From Geothrix edaphica (lineage in GTDB: Bacteria; Acidobacteriota; Holophagae; Holophagales; Holophagaceae): a stretch of 64,000 bases of DNA. The translations under genes and the position numbers were made by a program. The stretch spans positions 372,001 to 436,000 of the forward strand of contig NZ_BSDC01000003.1 of assembly GCF_030268045.1 (NCBI RefSeq), read 5' to 3'. Below are positions 17,001-25,184 of this stretch, piece by piece (the first letter of the stretch is position 1; each line of letters opens with the position of its first letter). The notes under the pieces are model-generated. The model did no database searches. It saw nothing but the letters and a program-made list of their open reading frames with translations, and was not told the origin of the DNA.

Positions 17001-17635
17001 CCCAGGAGCCCCTCCTCGAACCCGGCTCCCCCGCACTGCGGGAGCTGCGCTTCGCGGTGCTGGACCTGGAGACCACCGGCGGCAGTCCCAAGGCCCGCTG
17101 GGGCAAGGATGGGCGGTTCATCCAGCCCTCCGAGATCACCGAAGTGGGCATGGTGCGCCTTGCGGGTCCCGTGGTGGAGGACCGCTGGTCGAGCCTGGCC
17201 GCCATCCAGGGCTTCCTGCCCGAAGAGATCCAGCGCCTGACCGGCATCAGCCTGCCCATGCTGGCGGGCGCGCCGCCCTGGGAGCAGGTGGCCCTGAAGC
17301 TGGTGCCGAAGCTGGAGGGCCGCATCTGGGTGGCCCACCACGCGCCCTATGACGGCAGCTTCCTCAAGGCCTGGCTGCCCGAAGGCGTCTGGCGCCGCCA
17401 CCGCCTCATCTGCACCCGGCTGCTGGCCAAGAAGCTCATCCCGGAGCTGCCACGGCGGAGCCTGGCCGAGCTCTGTGAGTTCCTCGGCATCACCAACACC
17501 CGCGCCCACCGCGCCCTCCAGGACGCCGAGGCCACCGCCGAGGCTCTCCAGCACCTGATCCAGCGCGCCGAGGACCGGGGCATGGACGGCGAGGCCTTCC
17601 TCGCCGCCGGCGAAGTGGCCTGGAACAAGCTCTGA
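16997..17635 (+). CDS. DnaQ-like 3'-5' exonuclease
   Basis: 212 residues with the RNase T/DnaQ fold. Exo I is VLDLETTG (Asp and Glu metal ligands, near residue 20). Exo II falls around WVAHHAPYDGSFLKAW (Asp). Exo III is HRALQDAEATAEAL (His and Asp), placing it in the DEDDh subgroup. It is a stand-alone protein, not fused to a polymerase or to UvrC-like domains. It could act in proofreading, repair or RNA trimming; the sequence does not decide which. Translationally coupled to the zinc-ribbon protein upstream. Confidence 0.87.
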   Translation: MTQEPLLEPGSPALRELRFAVLDLETTGGSPKARWGKDGRFIQPSEITEVGMVRLAGPVVEDRWSSLAAIQGFLPEEIQRLTGISLPMLAGAPPWEQVALKLVPKLEGRIWVAHHAPYDGSFLKAWLPEGVWRRHRLICTRLLAKKLIPELPRRSLAELCEFLGITNTRAHRALQDAEATAEALQHLIQRAEDRGMDGEAFLAAGEVAWNKL

Positions 17636-17639
17636 TGCA

Positions 17640-17813
17640 CTACTTGATGGCCTTCTTCGCCTTCTCGGCGGAGGCCTGGGCGTAGTAGGCGCACACCCCC
17701 TTCTTGGCGTCGGGCTCGATGCCCGCGGCCTTGAAGGCATCCTTGAGCTTCTTCTCGGGAACGCCCAGTTCCTTGGCCCAGTTCGCCGCCGTCTTCATGC
17801 CTTCAGCCACCAT
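17640..17813 (-). CDS. Small helical protein of unknown function (57 aa)
   Basis: 57 residues rich in Lys and Ala: it starts MVAEGMKTAANWAKELGVPEK, has a central helix-turn-helix-like segment (AKELGVPEKKLKDAFKAAGI), and ends AEKAKKAIK. GGAGG lies five bases before ATG 17813; the longer frame from 17846 has no ribosome site. It converges on the exonuclease gene with a 4-bp gap. The segment could form a small DNA-binding or chaperone-like domain. Family not recognised. Confidence 0.6.
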   Translation of the reverse strand: MVAEGMKTAANWAKELGVPEKKLKDAFKAAGIEPDAKKGVCAYYAQASAEKAKKAIK

Positions 17814-18159
17814 GGCACCCTCCGTTGGGGCAAGCCTACACCCCAATTCGACGACGCGCGCTTCGGCAGACTCTGCTGCTAGCCAAGGGCAAGCTCGCGC
17901 ACCATGGCCCGGTGCAACCGCAACCTGCCTAGCGGCTCATCGTCAGATCGCCGGGCCGGTATCGAAGGTGCGATTGCGGTGGAGCCAGCGCTTCCGGAAG
18001 CGGCTTCAGGATCGCACGGGCTCAATGTCAACGCGCGAACAGGCGGTGTTGCTTGATCTTCTATGCCCCCATCTAGGCCCTACTGGTTGAATTCGTTCGA
18101 ATGTTGACCTGTTTATCGATGTCAAGACATCAATACCGAACTATCAATGAGGTCATTGC
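17814..18159. other. 346-bp intergenic region of different composition
   Basis: No gene supported on either strand. From about 17860 the base composition changes: CG-rich words typical of the neighbours give way to lower-GC sequence with TTCGAATG, TTTATCGATG and CAATACC. It leads into the foreign-looking gene at 18160. Short open frames here do not resemble any family I know; they could be remnants of an insertion. Confidence 0.5.
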
Positions 18160-19473
18160 ATGCAGCCCTATTCGAATGCTTCGACGGCGGCCTCGACCAA
18201 CGCAACCCAACGCAAATTGATGCTTGGCGTCGCCATTGCGACGCTGCTGGCATTTGCCATCGTGATCGCCGACCTGGCGAGCGGCGGCCGCCCTGATCCG
18301 CCGGAGCTGCGCGCCGCGGCGACCCTGCTCGACGGCTCCTGGCGATTCCGTACCGGCGATGACCCCCGCTGGGCGGAGGCCGCCACGGACGATAGCGGTT
18401 GGGAGACGGTCGACATGACCGCCGCGCCGGGCAGCCACGATGGCGACGTAGGTCTGCCCGATTATGTCGGCGGATGGATGGCGCACGGTCATCCCGGCTA
18501 TCACGGCTACGCCTGGTACCGGCGCGCGGTGACGGTGCCGGCCGGACCGGCGTCGTGGGACATCCTCGGACCGACCCTCGTCGAGAATGGCTACGAGCTC
18601 TATTGGAACGGTCAACTGTTGGGCGGGTCGGGCAGGCTCGGTGCGGCCCCGCGGGTCGTCGGCACGCGGCCGCTGCAGTTCGCCCTGCCTGCCGGTGTGG
18701 CGGGCACCCGTGGCGTGCTCGCTGTCCGCGCGTATATGCCTCCCGTTTCCGGCGTCAGCGCAGACGGTGGCGGCATGCACAGCGTTCCCATACTGGCTCC
18801 GCGGCCGGCGAGCGATGCGCTCCACCGCGTGCAATGGCAGCGAACCATCGCCGGTTACATCGTCGATGTGATCGAGCCGTTAACGATGTTTGCACTCATT
18901 GGCTTGGCACTCTGGTGCCGGCCTCGAAGCAGCCACGGGCGTTTCCTGATCTTTGCCTGCATCGCGCTCGCGCTCATGGCGGCCAGGCGTCTCAACAACG
19001 CGATCCTCGCTTGGACCGATCTGATGGATCTGGCTACCTATGCCTGGCTGGCGTCAGTGATGTGGGTGCCCACGGTGGCCGCCTGGGCTCTGGCCTGGAA
19101 TCGCTGGTGCCTTCCTCCGTGGCGGACCTTCGATGTGTCCGCCGCGCTGGCGGCGGTCGCCGCGATTGTCGGCGCCGTGATCCATTCGGCAAGCGTGACG
19201 AGGGGCAGCCGGCTCGCGTCCATCGCGCTGTTTATTGTGATAGGAGCGCGCATCGTTCGCAGCGGATCCATGCGGATCCTGGCGCTCGTCACGTTGGCCT
19301 CCATCATGGCCGCGCTATTCGGCGGCGAGCTGCTCGATGCGATCGGCGTACCGGGCATCTGGTTTCCGTTCGGCATCGGCGTGTCGCGGACGCAGTACGT
19401 CTACGCGTTCGCGATTCCGCTCCTGGCATTCTTGAGCGTGCGGACCTTGTTGCCAAAGGGAGCGGATCGATAG
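18160..19473 (+). CDS. Membrane protein with extracytoplasmic jelly-roll domain and seven-helix membrane region
   Basis: 437 residues. An N-terminal membrane helix (about 22-42) is followed by a 180-residue beta domain resembling sugar-binding jelly rolls (LLDGSWRF, then DDSGWETVDM and ELYWNGQLLGGSG). After that come about seven hydrophobic helices (about 225-435). This is the layout of 7TM-DISM sensors, but there is no kinase, cyclase or other output domain before the stop, so it is either a truncated sensor or acts with a partner. GAGG precedes ATG 18160. Codon choice (CGAT-rich, many GCG/CGC/TCG) differs from its neighbours and suggests transfer, perhaps from a gammaproteobacterium; this is inference. 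Confidence 0.7.
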   Translation: MQPYSNASTAASTNATQRKLMLGVAIATLLAFAIVIADLASGGRPDPPELRAAATLLDGSWRFRTGDDPRWAEAATDDSGWETVDMTAAPGSHDGDVGLPDYVGGWMAHGHPGYHGYAWYRRAVTVPAGPASWDILGPTLVENGYELYWNGQLLGGSGRLGAAPRVVGTRPLQFALPAGVAGTRGVLAVRAYMPPVSGVSADGGGMHSVPILAPRPASDALHRVQWQRTIAGYIVDVIEPLTMFALIGLALWCRPRSSHGRFLIFACIALALMAARRLNNAILAWTDLMDLATYAWLASVMWVPTVAAWALAWNRWCLPPWRTFDVSAALAAVAAIVGAVIHSASVTRGSRLASIALFIVIGARIVRSGSMRILALVTLASIMAALFGGELLDAIGVPGIWFPFGIGVSRTQYVYAFAIPLLAFLSVRTLLPKGADR

Positions 19474-19573
19474 GCGATACGGCGAGGTGGTACCCGGCCT
19501 TCAGATCCTCTGCCAAGGCAGCCTCCCTCTGACCCCTTGCCGGGCCTTGGAGGGATGGCGGTACACTCGCCCC

Positions 19574-20143
19574 ATGGACCTCACCCGCTTCCTCGATCTC
19601 GTCCGCACCCAGGGCTGGCAGGGCGCGTCCCTGTGGGCTGTGCTGCTGGCCCAGGCCCTGCTCTGGGTCGGGCTGGTGCGCCTGCACCTCTCGCTGCACC
19701 GGGAGGAGGCGCCCTGGGAGGAGTGCATCGGGAAGATCCGCAGCGCCTTCCTCCGCAAGCTGAACGGCGAGGAGGAGGTCCAGGAGCTGAAGGTCCACCG
19801 CTACGCCCCACTGGTGGACCAGCTCCTGGCCCTGCACTTCGCCGAGGAGAAGAGCGACCGCTTCGACCGGTGGCTGCTGCTGCGCTGGAAGGTGAAGGAG
19901 GGCCTGCGGCCCTTCTGGATCCGCTGGGGGCACCTGGTCATCGCCTTTGGCGCCGTGACCTGGTTCCTCCAGGGCCTGCGCCTCGACCTGGGCACGGAGG
20001 TCCTCAAGCGCACGCCGGTGGATCCCCGCATCCTGTGGGTCTGGCTGGGCTACGCCATGATCCTGGCCTGGAAGATCGTCCGCCTCCACGGCAACCTCGA
20101 GCGCGTCCAGCGCAGCCTCCTGCTGCCCCGGCGCGACGAGTAG
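19574..20143 (+). CDS. Membrane protein of unknown function
   Basis: 189 residues with three hydrophobic helices (about 18-38, 117-137, 153-170) and a charged cytoplasmic segment between the first two (EEEVQELKVHRYAPLVDQLL). No motif recognised. ATG 19574 follows a TACACT box closely and has no strong ribosome site, so transcription may start very near the ATG. It is the first of three tightly spaced genes (GNAT acetyltransferase and YraN follow), which suggests an operon. Confidence 0.65.
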   Translation: MDLTRFLDLVRTQGWQGASLWAVLLAQALLWVGLVRLHLSLHREEAPWEECIGKIRSAFLRKLNGEEEVQELKVHRYAPLVDQLLALHFAEEKSDRFDRWLLLRWKVKEGLRPFWIRWGHLVIAFGAVTWFLQGLRLDLGTEVLKRTPVDPRILWVWLGYAMILAWKIVRLHGNLERVQRSLLLPRRDE

Positions 20144-20148
20144 GATCC

Positions 20149-20640
20149 ATGGCCCTCCTGATCCAGCCTTTCCAGCCGGGCCTCGAGGACCAGGTGCTCG
20201 ACCTGATCCTCCCCATCCAGCAGATCGAGTTCGGGGTGCCCATCACCGCCCGGGACCAGCCGGACCTGGCGCGGATTCCCGAGGTCTACCTGGCGGGCCG
20301 GGGCGGATTCTGGGTGGCCCTCGCGGAAGGCCGGGTGGTGGGCACCATCGGCCTCATCGGTTTCGGAAGCGGAGGCGCCCTGAGGAAGATGTTCCTCCAC
20401 AAGGACCACCGGGGCAGCGGCCTGGCCCAGGCCCTCCTGGACACCCTGCTGGACCACGCCAGGAGCCAGGCCCTCCCGGGCATCTGGCTGGGCACCCTCC
20501 CCCACATGGGCGCCGCCCACCGCTTCTATGAGCGCAACGGATTCCGGCGCGTGGAGGCGGGGGACCTGCCTCGGGACTTCCCCCGCATGGCCGTGGATAC
20601 CGTGTTCTATGCCCTGGACCTCCCCCATGCGCCGAGGTGA
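20149..20640 (+). CDS. GNAT-family N-acetyltransferase
   Basis: 163 residues. The acetyl-CoA-binding motif A is LRKMFLHKDHRGSGLAQALL (R/Q-x-x-G-x-G/A form), preceded by a beta-strand pair (RVVGTIGLIGFG) and followed by the C-terminal AAHRFYERNGF motif of the Gcn5 fold. The acceptor substrate cannot be inferred. It starts 5 bp after the upstream gene and overlaps the YraN gene by 14 bp. Confidence 0.88.
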   Translation: MALLIQPFQPGLEDQVLDLILPIQQIEFGVPITARDQPDLARIPEVYLAGRGGFWVALAEGRVVGTIGLIGFGSGGALRKMFLHKDHRGSGLAQALLDTLLDHARSQALPGIWLGTLPHMGAAHRFYERNGFRRVEAGDLPRDFPRMAVDTVFYALDLPHAPR

Positions 20641-20998
20641 GGCCGCCCGGCGGCTGGGGCTGCGCGCCGAGCGGCTGACGCTCTGGTTGCTCTGGGCCCG
20701 GGGCTGGGACCTGGTGGCCTGGCGGCAGAAGCTGGGCCGCTACGAGCTGGACCTGCTCCTGAGCCGGGGACCCGAGCTTCGCCTGCTGGAGGTGAAGGCC
20801 CGGCGGCCTGGGGCCTGGGTCGGGGCCGACACCGCCCTGGAGCCCGAGCAGCGCCTCCGTCTCCAGCGGGCCCTCCGGACCTGGCTGGACCGCGTCCCCT
20901 GGCCCGGCCAGGTCACCTTCCAGCGCGTGAGCTGGGCCGGGCTGAGGTGCCGCTTCCACCCACCGGAGCGCTGGGACGCCCTGAAGATCCATCCCTGA
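20627..20998 (+). CDS. yraN: YraN/UPF0102 family putative endonuclease
   Basis: 123 residues. It shows the restriction-endonuclease-like core of the UPF0102 family: GLRAERLTLWLL (the GxxxE helix), GRYELDLLL (acidic pair in place of the usual GEIDLI) and LRLLEVKARR (the ExK active-site strand). Family members are related to Holliday junction resolvases; the cellular role is not established. It begins inside the last codons of the acetyltransferase gene. Confidence 0.85.
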   Translation: MRRGEAARRLGLRAERLTLWLLWARGWDLVAWRQKLGRYELDLLLSRGPELRLLEVKARRPGAWVGADTALEPEQRLRLQRALRTWLDRVPWPGQVTFQRVSWAGLRCRFHPPERWDALKIHP

Positions 20999-21017
20999 CA
21001 GCTGATAGCTGACAGCT
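20997..21017. repeat. Short intergenic repeat of the AGCTATCAGC type
   Basis: GACAGCTGATAGCTGACAGC starts at the YraN stop codon. Variants of the same word (AGCTATCAGCTATCAGCTG) occur at 42107-42136 beside miaA. It is partly palindromic. Likely a dispersed intergenic repeat of the genome. Confidence 0.55.
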
Positions 21018-21021
21018 TCTT

Positions 21022-21036
21022 TGGCACAAGCCTCGC
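21022..21036 (+). promoter_or_regulatory. Candidate sigma54 (-24/-12) promoter for flhG-fliA
   Basis: TGGCACAAGCCTCGC matches the sigma54 consensus TGGCACG-N4-TTGC in spacing and in the invariant GG and GC, with two changes (A for G at the end of the -24 box, C for T in the -12 box). Flagellar control genes are often sigma54-dependent, and a transcript starting near 21048 would have a leader of about 115 bases before ATG 21163. No activator site was identified. Confidence 0.5.
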
Positions 21037-21162
21037 CCCGCACCCGGCGGGTGTCGGTATGTTGACCTTCCAGGACAGTCTGCTTCCATCATGGGCCCGC
21101 CAGGCGTGGCCGCCGGACCCGGCGGTCCGGGCGTCAGCGACGGCAGGGGCGGAGGCGCCGGA

Positions 21163-22032
21163 ATGAGTGGTCACGCGGCCCCCCGGCTCCGCAGTCTGCC
21201 CCTGGGCCAGGGCGCCGAGGCGCCCCTGTTCGCCGCCCGGGTCGTGGCCATCACCTCCGGCAAGGGCGGTGTGGGCAAGACCAACGTCACCGCCGGGTTG
21301 GCCCTGTCTCTGGCCAGGCTGGGTCAGCGGGTGGTGGTCATGGATGCGAATTTCGGCCTGGCCAACCTGGACATCCTGCTGGGCCTGTCCCCGAAATACA
21401 CGCTCGAGCATGTCCTCCGGGGCGAGAAGGTGCTGGAGGAGATCCTGCTGGAGGGCCCTTCCGGTATGCAAATTCTGCCGGCCAGCAGCGGCATCCAGGA
21501 GCTCACCCGCCTCGACACCATGAGCGAGCTGCGCCTGGTCCAGGGCCTCCAGCGGGTGGCCGAGACGGTGGATTGGCTGCTGATCGACACCGCGGCCGGC
21601 ATCCACGAATCGGTCCTCAAGCTCCTTCTGGCGGCCCAGGAGGTCATCCTCGTGGCCACCCCCGAACCCACGAGCCTGGTGGACGCCTACGCCATGGTGA
21701 AGGTGCTGCACCTGCGCGAGCCCTCGAAGCCGCTGTGGCTGCTGGTGAACAACGGCCAGAGCGCAGAAGAGGCCCGGGAGACCGTGGACCAGCTCCAGGA
21801 GGCCACGGAACGTTTCCTGGGCAAACAGGTTCCGGTGCTGGGCATGGTTCCCAACGATCCCCACATCCTCCAGGCGGTGCGCCAGCAGCGGGGGGTGGTG
21901 GAGCTCTTCCCCGACAGCCCGGCTTCTAGGGCCTTCGGCGCCATCGCCCAGCAATTGCTGGGCCAGGTATCCTTGCAGCCGGACGACTTTGCGGCATTCT
22001 GGAGACTGCCCGCGCCTGGTGACGCACCCTAG
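21163..22032 (+). CDS. flhG: MinD-like ATPase FlhG (flagellar number regulator)
   Basis: 289 residues. A deviant Walker A of the ParA/MinD family (SGKGGVGKT at 32-40) is followed by VVVMDANFGLANLDILLG and the LLIDTAAGI Walker B strand, as in FlhG/YlxH. Such proteins set number and placement of flagella together with the GTPase FlhF. GGAGG lies seven bases before ATG 21163; a longer frame from 21091 adds a Gly-rich stretch with no ribosome site. fliA starts 9 bp after its stop. FlhF, normally just upstream, is not in this window. MinD of the division system is a less likely alternative given the neighbour. Confidence 0.85.
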   Translation: MSGHAAPRLRSLPLGQGAEAPLFAARVVAITSGKGGVGKTNVTAGLALSLARLGQRVVVMDANFGLANLDILLGLSPKYTLEHVLRGEKVLEEILLEGPSGMQILPASSGIQELTRLDTMSELRLVQGLQRVAETVDWLLIDTAAGIHESVLKLLLAAQEVILVATPEPTSLVDAYAMVKVLHLREPSKPLWLLVNNGQSAEEARETVDQLQEATERFLGKQVPVLGMVPNDPHILQAVRQQRGVVELFPDSPASRAFGAIAQQLLGQVSLQPDDFAAFWRLPAPGDAP

Positions 22033-22040
22033 GAATCCGA

Positions 22041-22931
22041 ATGGTCCTGATCCCAGACCAGCCTGTCGATTCCGGCTCGTCCATCGATGACGAACTGGCC
22101 CGGGCCGTGGCGTCCGCTCCGGCCGCCCTCCGGCCCTGGGCGGCCCTCCTGGCGGCCAGTGACCGGGCGAAGGCGGCAGCCTCCCCCGCCAGCGGTGAGG
22201 CGGAGCCTCCGGAGCCCTTCGACCGCCAGAACCGGGAGCAGATCATCAAGGACTACGTGCCCCTGGTGAAGTTCGTGGCCCACCGCATCGCCTCGCGTCT
22301 CCCCGCCCACGTCGAGCTGGATGACCTCATCAACAGCGGCATCCTCGGCCTGATGGACGCCATCGAGAAGTTCGAGCCCACCCGCAACATCAAGTTCAAG
22401 ACCTACGCCGAGCTGCGGATCAAGGGCGCCATCCTGGACGGCCTGCGGGAACTGGACTGGGTGCCCCGCAGCCTCCGGCGGAAGAAGAAGGACATCGAGA
22501 ACGCCTACCACCTCATCGAGCAGCAGAAGGGGCGGGCGGCCACGGACGAGGAGGTGGCGCGCCACCTGGGCCTCCCCCTCGAAGAACTGCACAAGAACCT
22601 GGATGAGCTGAAGGGCGTCACCCTCGGCACCTTCGTCGAGGCGGGCGAGGACGGCGAGGGCGAGAGCCTCATCAGCTTCGTGCCCGATCCGGACGCCGAG
22701 GATCCCCATCAGATCTTCCAGACCGCGGAGATCAAGGCCATCCTGCGCACGGCCATCGAGGGACGGCCCAAGAAGGAGAAGTTCGTCGTCCAGCTCTACT
22801 ACTTCGACGAGCTGACCATGAAGGAGATCGGGATCCTCCTGAACATCACCGAGTCCCGGGTCTCCCAGCTGCACACCAAGGCCATGCTGCAGCTCCGGAG
22901 CAAGCTCCTGGAGCAGCAGATCCGGGGCTGA
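22041..22931 (+). CDS. fliA: RNA polymerase sigma factor FliA (sigma28)
   Basis: 296 residues. Region 2 (VPLVKFVAHRIASRLPAHVE, then DDLINSGILGLMDAIEKF), region 3 (DWVPRSLRRKKKDIENAYH) and region 4 (EKFVVQLYYFDELTMKEIG, ILLNITESRVSQLHTKAM) are all present and ordered as in FliA/WhiG sigma factors. An N-terminal extension of about 65 Ala/Pro-rich residues precedes region 2 and is longer than usual. It should direct late flagellar and chemotaxis genes. Co-transcribed with flhG. Confidence 0.93.
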   Translation: MVLIPDQPVDSGSSIDDELARAVASAPAALRPWAALLAASDRAKAAASPASGEAEPPEPFDRQNREQIIKDYVPLVKFVAHRIASRLPAHVELDDLINSGILGLMDAIEKFEPTRNIKFKTYAELRIKGAILDGLRELDWVPRSLRRKKKDIENAYHLIEQQKGRAATDEEVARHLGLPLEELHKNLDELKGVTLGTFVEAGEDGEGESLISFVPDPDAEDPHQIFQTAEIKAILRTAIEGRPKKEKFVVQLYYFDELTMKEIGILLNITESRVSQLHTKAMLQLRSKLLEQQIRG

Positions 22932-23053
22932 CGCGCCGCCGGTCCACGCACCACACCTGTGGTTCCCCTGCTACCTCAGGGCGTGTGCCCCCAGCCACAT
23001 TGGAACCTCAGCCCCGCCCGGCTATGGTCGGAAGCATCGGATCGGAGTCCCTC

Positions 23054-24886
23054 ATGTGCGGAATCGTCGGTTACATCGGCCAGCAGGGCGCCGCGGGCAT
23101 CCTGGTGAACGGCCTGCGGAGCCTGGAATACCGCGGCTATGACAGCGCCGGCGTGGCCCTGTCGGATCCCACGGACGGGTTCCGCATCATCCGCGCCTCG
23201 GGGAAGCTGGCGAACCTCGCGGGCAAGGTCGATCTCGCGGATCCCTCGCCGCTGGGCATCGGGCACACCCGCTGGGCCACCCATGGCCGGCCCACGGAGG
23301 AGAACGCCCATCCCCACCGCAGCGGCGACGGGCAGGTGGTGGCCGTGCACAACGGCATCTTCGAGAACTTCCTGGAGCTGCGGGCCGAGCTGAAGGCCGC
23401 GGGCGAGACCTTCCGCTCCGAGACCGACACGGAATGCTTCCCCGTGATGGTGGCCCACCTGATGAAGCAGGGCATGACCTTCCCGGACGCCTTCCGCGAA
23501 GCCGTGGGCCGCATGCGGGGCATCTACGCGCTGGCCTGCCTCCAGGCCGCAGACAAACACCGCATCCTCGCCGCCCGCAGCGGCCCTCCGCTCGTGCTGG
23601 GCCTGGGCGAAGGCGAGACCTTCCTGGCCTCGGACGTGGTGCCCCTCCTGCCCCACACCCGCCGCGTGATCTTCCTCGAAGATGGCGACCTGGTGGAGCT
23701 GACGCGCGACGGCGCGCGCATCTTCGGCCTCGATGGCGCGGAGATCCACCGGCCCGTGGTCACCATTCCCTACGACCCTGTCGCCGCGGAAAAGGGCGGC
23801 TACAAGCACTTCATGCAGAAGGAGATCTTCGAGCAGCCCCAAGCCCTCTCGAACACCCTGCTGAACCGGCTGCCGCTGGACGGGGAGGCGATCCCCCTGG
23901 ATCTGCCCTTCAACGCCCAGGAGCTGGCGGACCTCAACCGCATCCACATCGTGGCCTGCGGCACCAGCTGGCATTCCGGCCTCGTGGGCAAGTTCCTCAT
24001 CGAGCAGCTGAGCCGGGTGGCCGTCGAAGTCGACTACGCCAGCGAGTACCGCTACCGCGAACCCGTGATCCAGCCCGGCACGCTCATCATCGGCATCACC
24101 CAGAGCGGCGAGACCGCCGACACCCTGGCCGCCATGAAGGAAGCCGCCCTGCGCGGGGCCCGAACCCTGGCCGTCTGCAACGTCATGGGCTCCACCGCCA
24201 CCCGTCAGGCCGAGGCCACCCTCATGACCCACGCCGGGCCCGAGATCGGCGTCGCCTCCACCAAGGCCTTCACCACCCAGCTGGCCGTGCTCACCCTGCT
24301 GGCCCTGAAGCTGGGCGAGGCCAAGGGCACCGTGGACCCCGTGCTCAAGGCCGAGCTGCTCCAGGGCCTGCGCGAGCTGCCCGCCCACCTGGAGCGCCTC
24401 AACAGCCTGGAACCTCAGATCATCCAGTGGGCCCAGCGCTGGAAGGACGCCACGGACTTCCTCTACCTGGGCCGCGGCCCCTGCTATCCGATTGCCCTGG
24501 AAGGAGCCTTGAAGCTGAAGGAGATCTCGTACATCCACGCCGAGGGCTACCCGGCGGGCGAAATGAAGCACGGCCCCATCGCCCTCATCGACAAGACCCT
24601 GCCCGTGGTGGCCCTCATGCCCCGGGACGCCCACCGGGAGAAGACCCTCAGCAACCTCCAGGAAGCCGCCGCCCGCGACGGCCGCATCCTGGCCCTGGTC
24701 ACCGAAGGCGACACGGGGCTCTCGGGCATCGCGGAGGACGTGCTGGAGCTGCCGGCCGTCCACCCCTGGCTGGCCCCCATCGTCTACGCCGTGCCCCTCC
24801 AGCTGCTGGCCTACCACATTGCGGTATTGAGGGGCTGCGACGTGGACCAGCCGAGGAACCTGGCCAAGTCCGTCACAGTGGAATAG
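23054..24886 (+). CDS. glmS: Glutamine--fructose-6-phosphate aminotransferase (isomerizing)
   Basis: 610 residues, normal length. Makes glucosamine-6-phosphate from fructose-6-phosphate and glutamine, the first step to UDP-GlcNAc. The N-terminal glutaminase starts with the nucleophile Cys2 (MCGIVGYIG); it is followed by two SIS domains (HIVACGTSWHSG, TQSGETADTL, YLGRGPCYPIALEGALKLKE) and the C-terminal LAKSVTVE tail. ATG 23054 places Cys at position 2, and GGAG lies just upstream. No glmS ribozyme-like sequence was seen in the 120-bp leader. A larger paralogue lies at 31257-33716. Confidence 0.96.
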   Translation: MCGIVGYIGQQGAAGILVNGLRSLEYRGYDSAGVALSDPTDGFRIIRASGKLANLAGKVDLADPSPLGIGHTRWATHGRPTEENAHPHRSGDGQVVAVHNGIFENFLELRAELKAAGETFRSETDTECFPVMVAHLMKQGMTFPDAFREAVGRMRGIYALACLQAADKHRILAARSGPPLVLGLGEGETFLASDVVPLLPHTRRVIFLEDGDLVELTRDGARIFGLDGAEIHRPVVTIPYDPVAAEKGGYKHFMQKEIFEQPQALSNTLLNRLPLDGEAIPLDLPFNAQELADLNRIHIVACGTSWHSGLVGKFLIEQLSRVAVEVDYASEYRYREPVIQPGTLIIGITQSGETADTLAAMKEAALRGARTLAVCNVMGSTATRQAEATLMTHAGPEIGVASTKAFTTQLAVLTLLALKLGEAKGTVDPVLKAELLQGLRELPAHLERLNSLEPQIIQWAQRWKDATDFLYLGRGPCYPIALEGALKLKEISYIHAEGYPAGEMKHGPIALIDKTLPVVALMPRDAHREKTLSNLQEAAARDGRILALVTEGDTGLSGIAEDVLELPAVHPWLAPIVYAVPLQLLAYHIAVLRGCDVDQPRNLAKSVTVE

Positions 24887-24934
24887 CGACCAGGGAATTT
24901 CCAGGAAAGTCACGGCAGTTCCGCCCGCTCGGCC

Positions 24935-24976
24935 CCACCTTCAAGGTGGACGGGTGTCCCCTGGATGGAGGCTGCC
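24935..24976 (+). promoter_or_regulatory. Structured leader of the first small membrane protein
   Basis: Perfect palindrome CCACCTT-C-AAGGTGG (24935-24949) overlaps a second small hairpin GGAC-GGGT-GTCC, then GGAT and GGAGG just before ATG 24977. The stretch from AAGGTGGAC to the start codon matches the leader of the second small gene (25141-25184), including a hairpin at the same place. It may be an operator or an RNA structure. Confidence 0.5.
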
Positions 24977-25093
24977 ATGGCCGCCCACTTCCTCCGCCGC
25001 CACGATTTCGCGCACGACCCCTCGCTCGACTGGCTGCTGATCCTGGCCGGAGCCCTGTTCGCCTGGCTCTTCTGGCCGGCCGCCCATCATTGA
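24977..25093 (+). CDS. 38-residue single-helix membrane protein (twin 1)
   Basis: Too short for standard ORF finding, but supported by GGAGG six bases before the ATG, a credible membrane helix (WLLILAGALFAWLFWPAA, residues 19-36), and a paralogue immediately downstream. The N-terminal 15 residues are His/Arg-rich (AAHFLRRHDFAHDPS), and the protein ends AAHH. The two proteins align at FAxD-P...W-L-IL-L-A-L-W. Function unknown; metal binding or a role as a small subunit of a membrane complex is possible. Confidence 0.55.
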   Translation: MAAHFLRRHDFAHDPSLDWLLILAGALFAWLFWPAAHH

Positions 25094-25140
25094 TCCGCCC
25101 GTCGAAGGCGGGGGTTGTGATGGCGCCGGGGCCTTCGCGA

Positions 25141-25184
25141 CCCATGTTTGAGGTGGACCGTGGTCCTCAGGATCGGAGGTTCCC
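25141..25184 (+). promoter_or_regulatory. Structured leader of the second small membrane protein
   Basis: AGGTGGACC is followed by the perfect hairpin GGACC-GT-GGTCC (25155-25166), GGATC, GGAGG and ATG. Compared with the first leader the hairpin sequence differs, but pairing is kept on both sides, suggesting selection for the structure or for a two-fold-symmetric operator. Confidence 0.5.

Noticed and set aside
18399-19532. Second plus-frame ORF overlapping the 7TM gene
   Set aside because: Arg-rich translation without hydrophobic pattern; the 437-residue frame has membrane helices and a ribosome site.
22976-24913. A 645-codon minus-strand open frame opposite glmS
   Set aside because: Shadow frame; glmS on the plus strand is certain.
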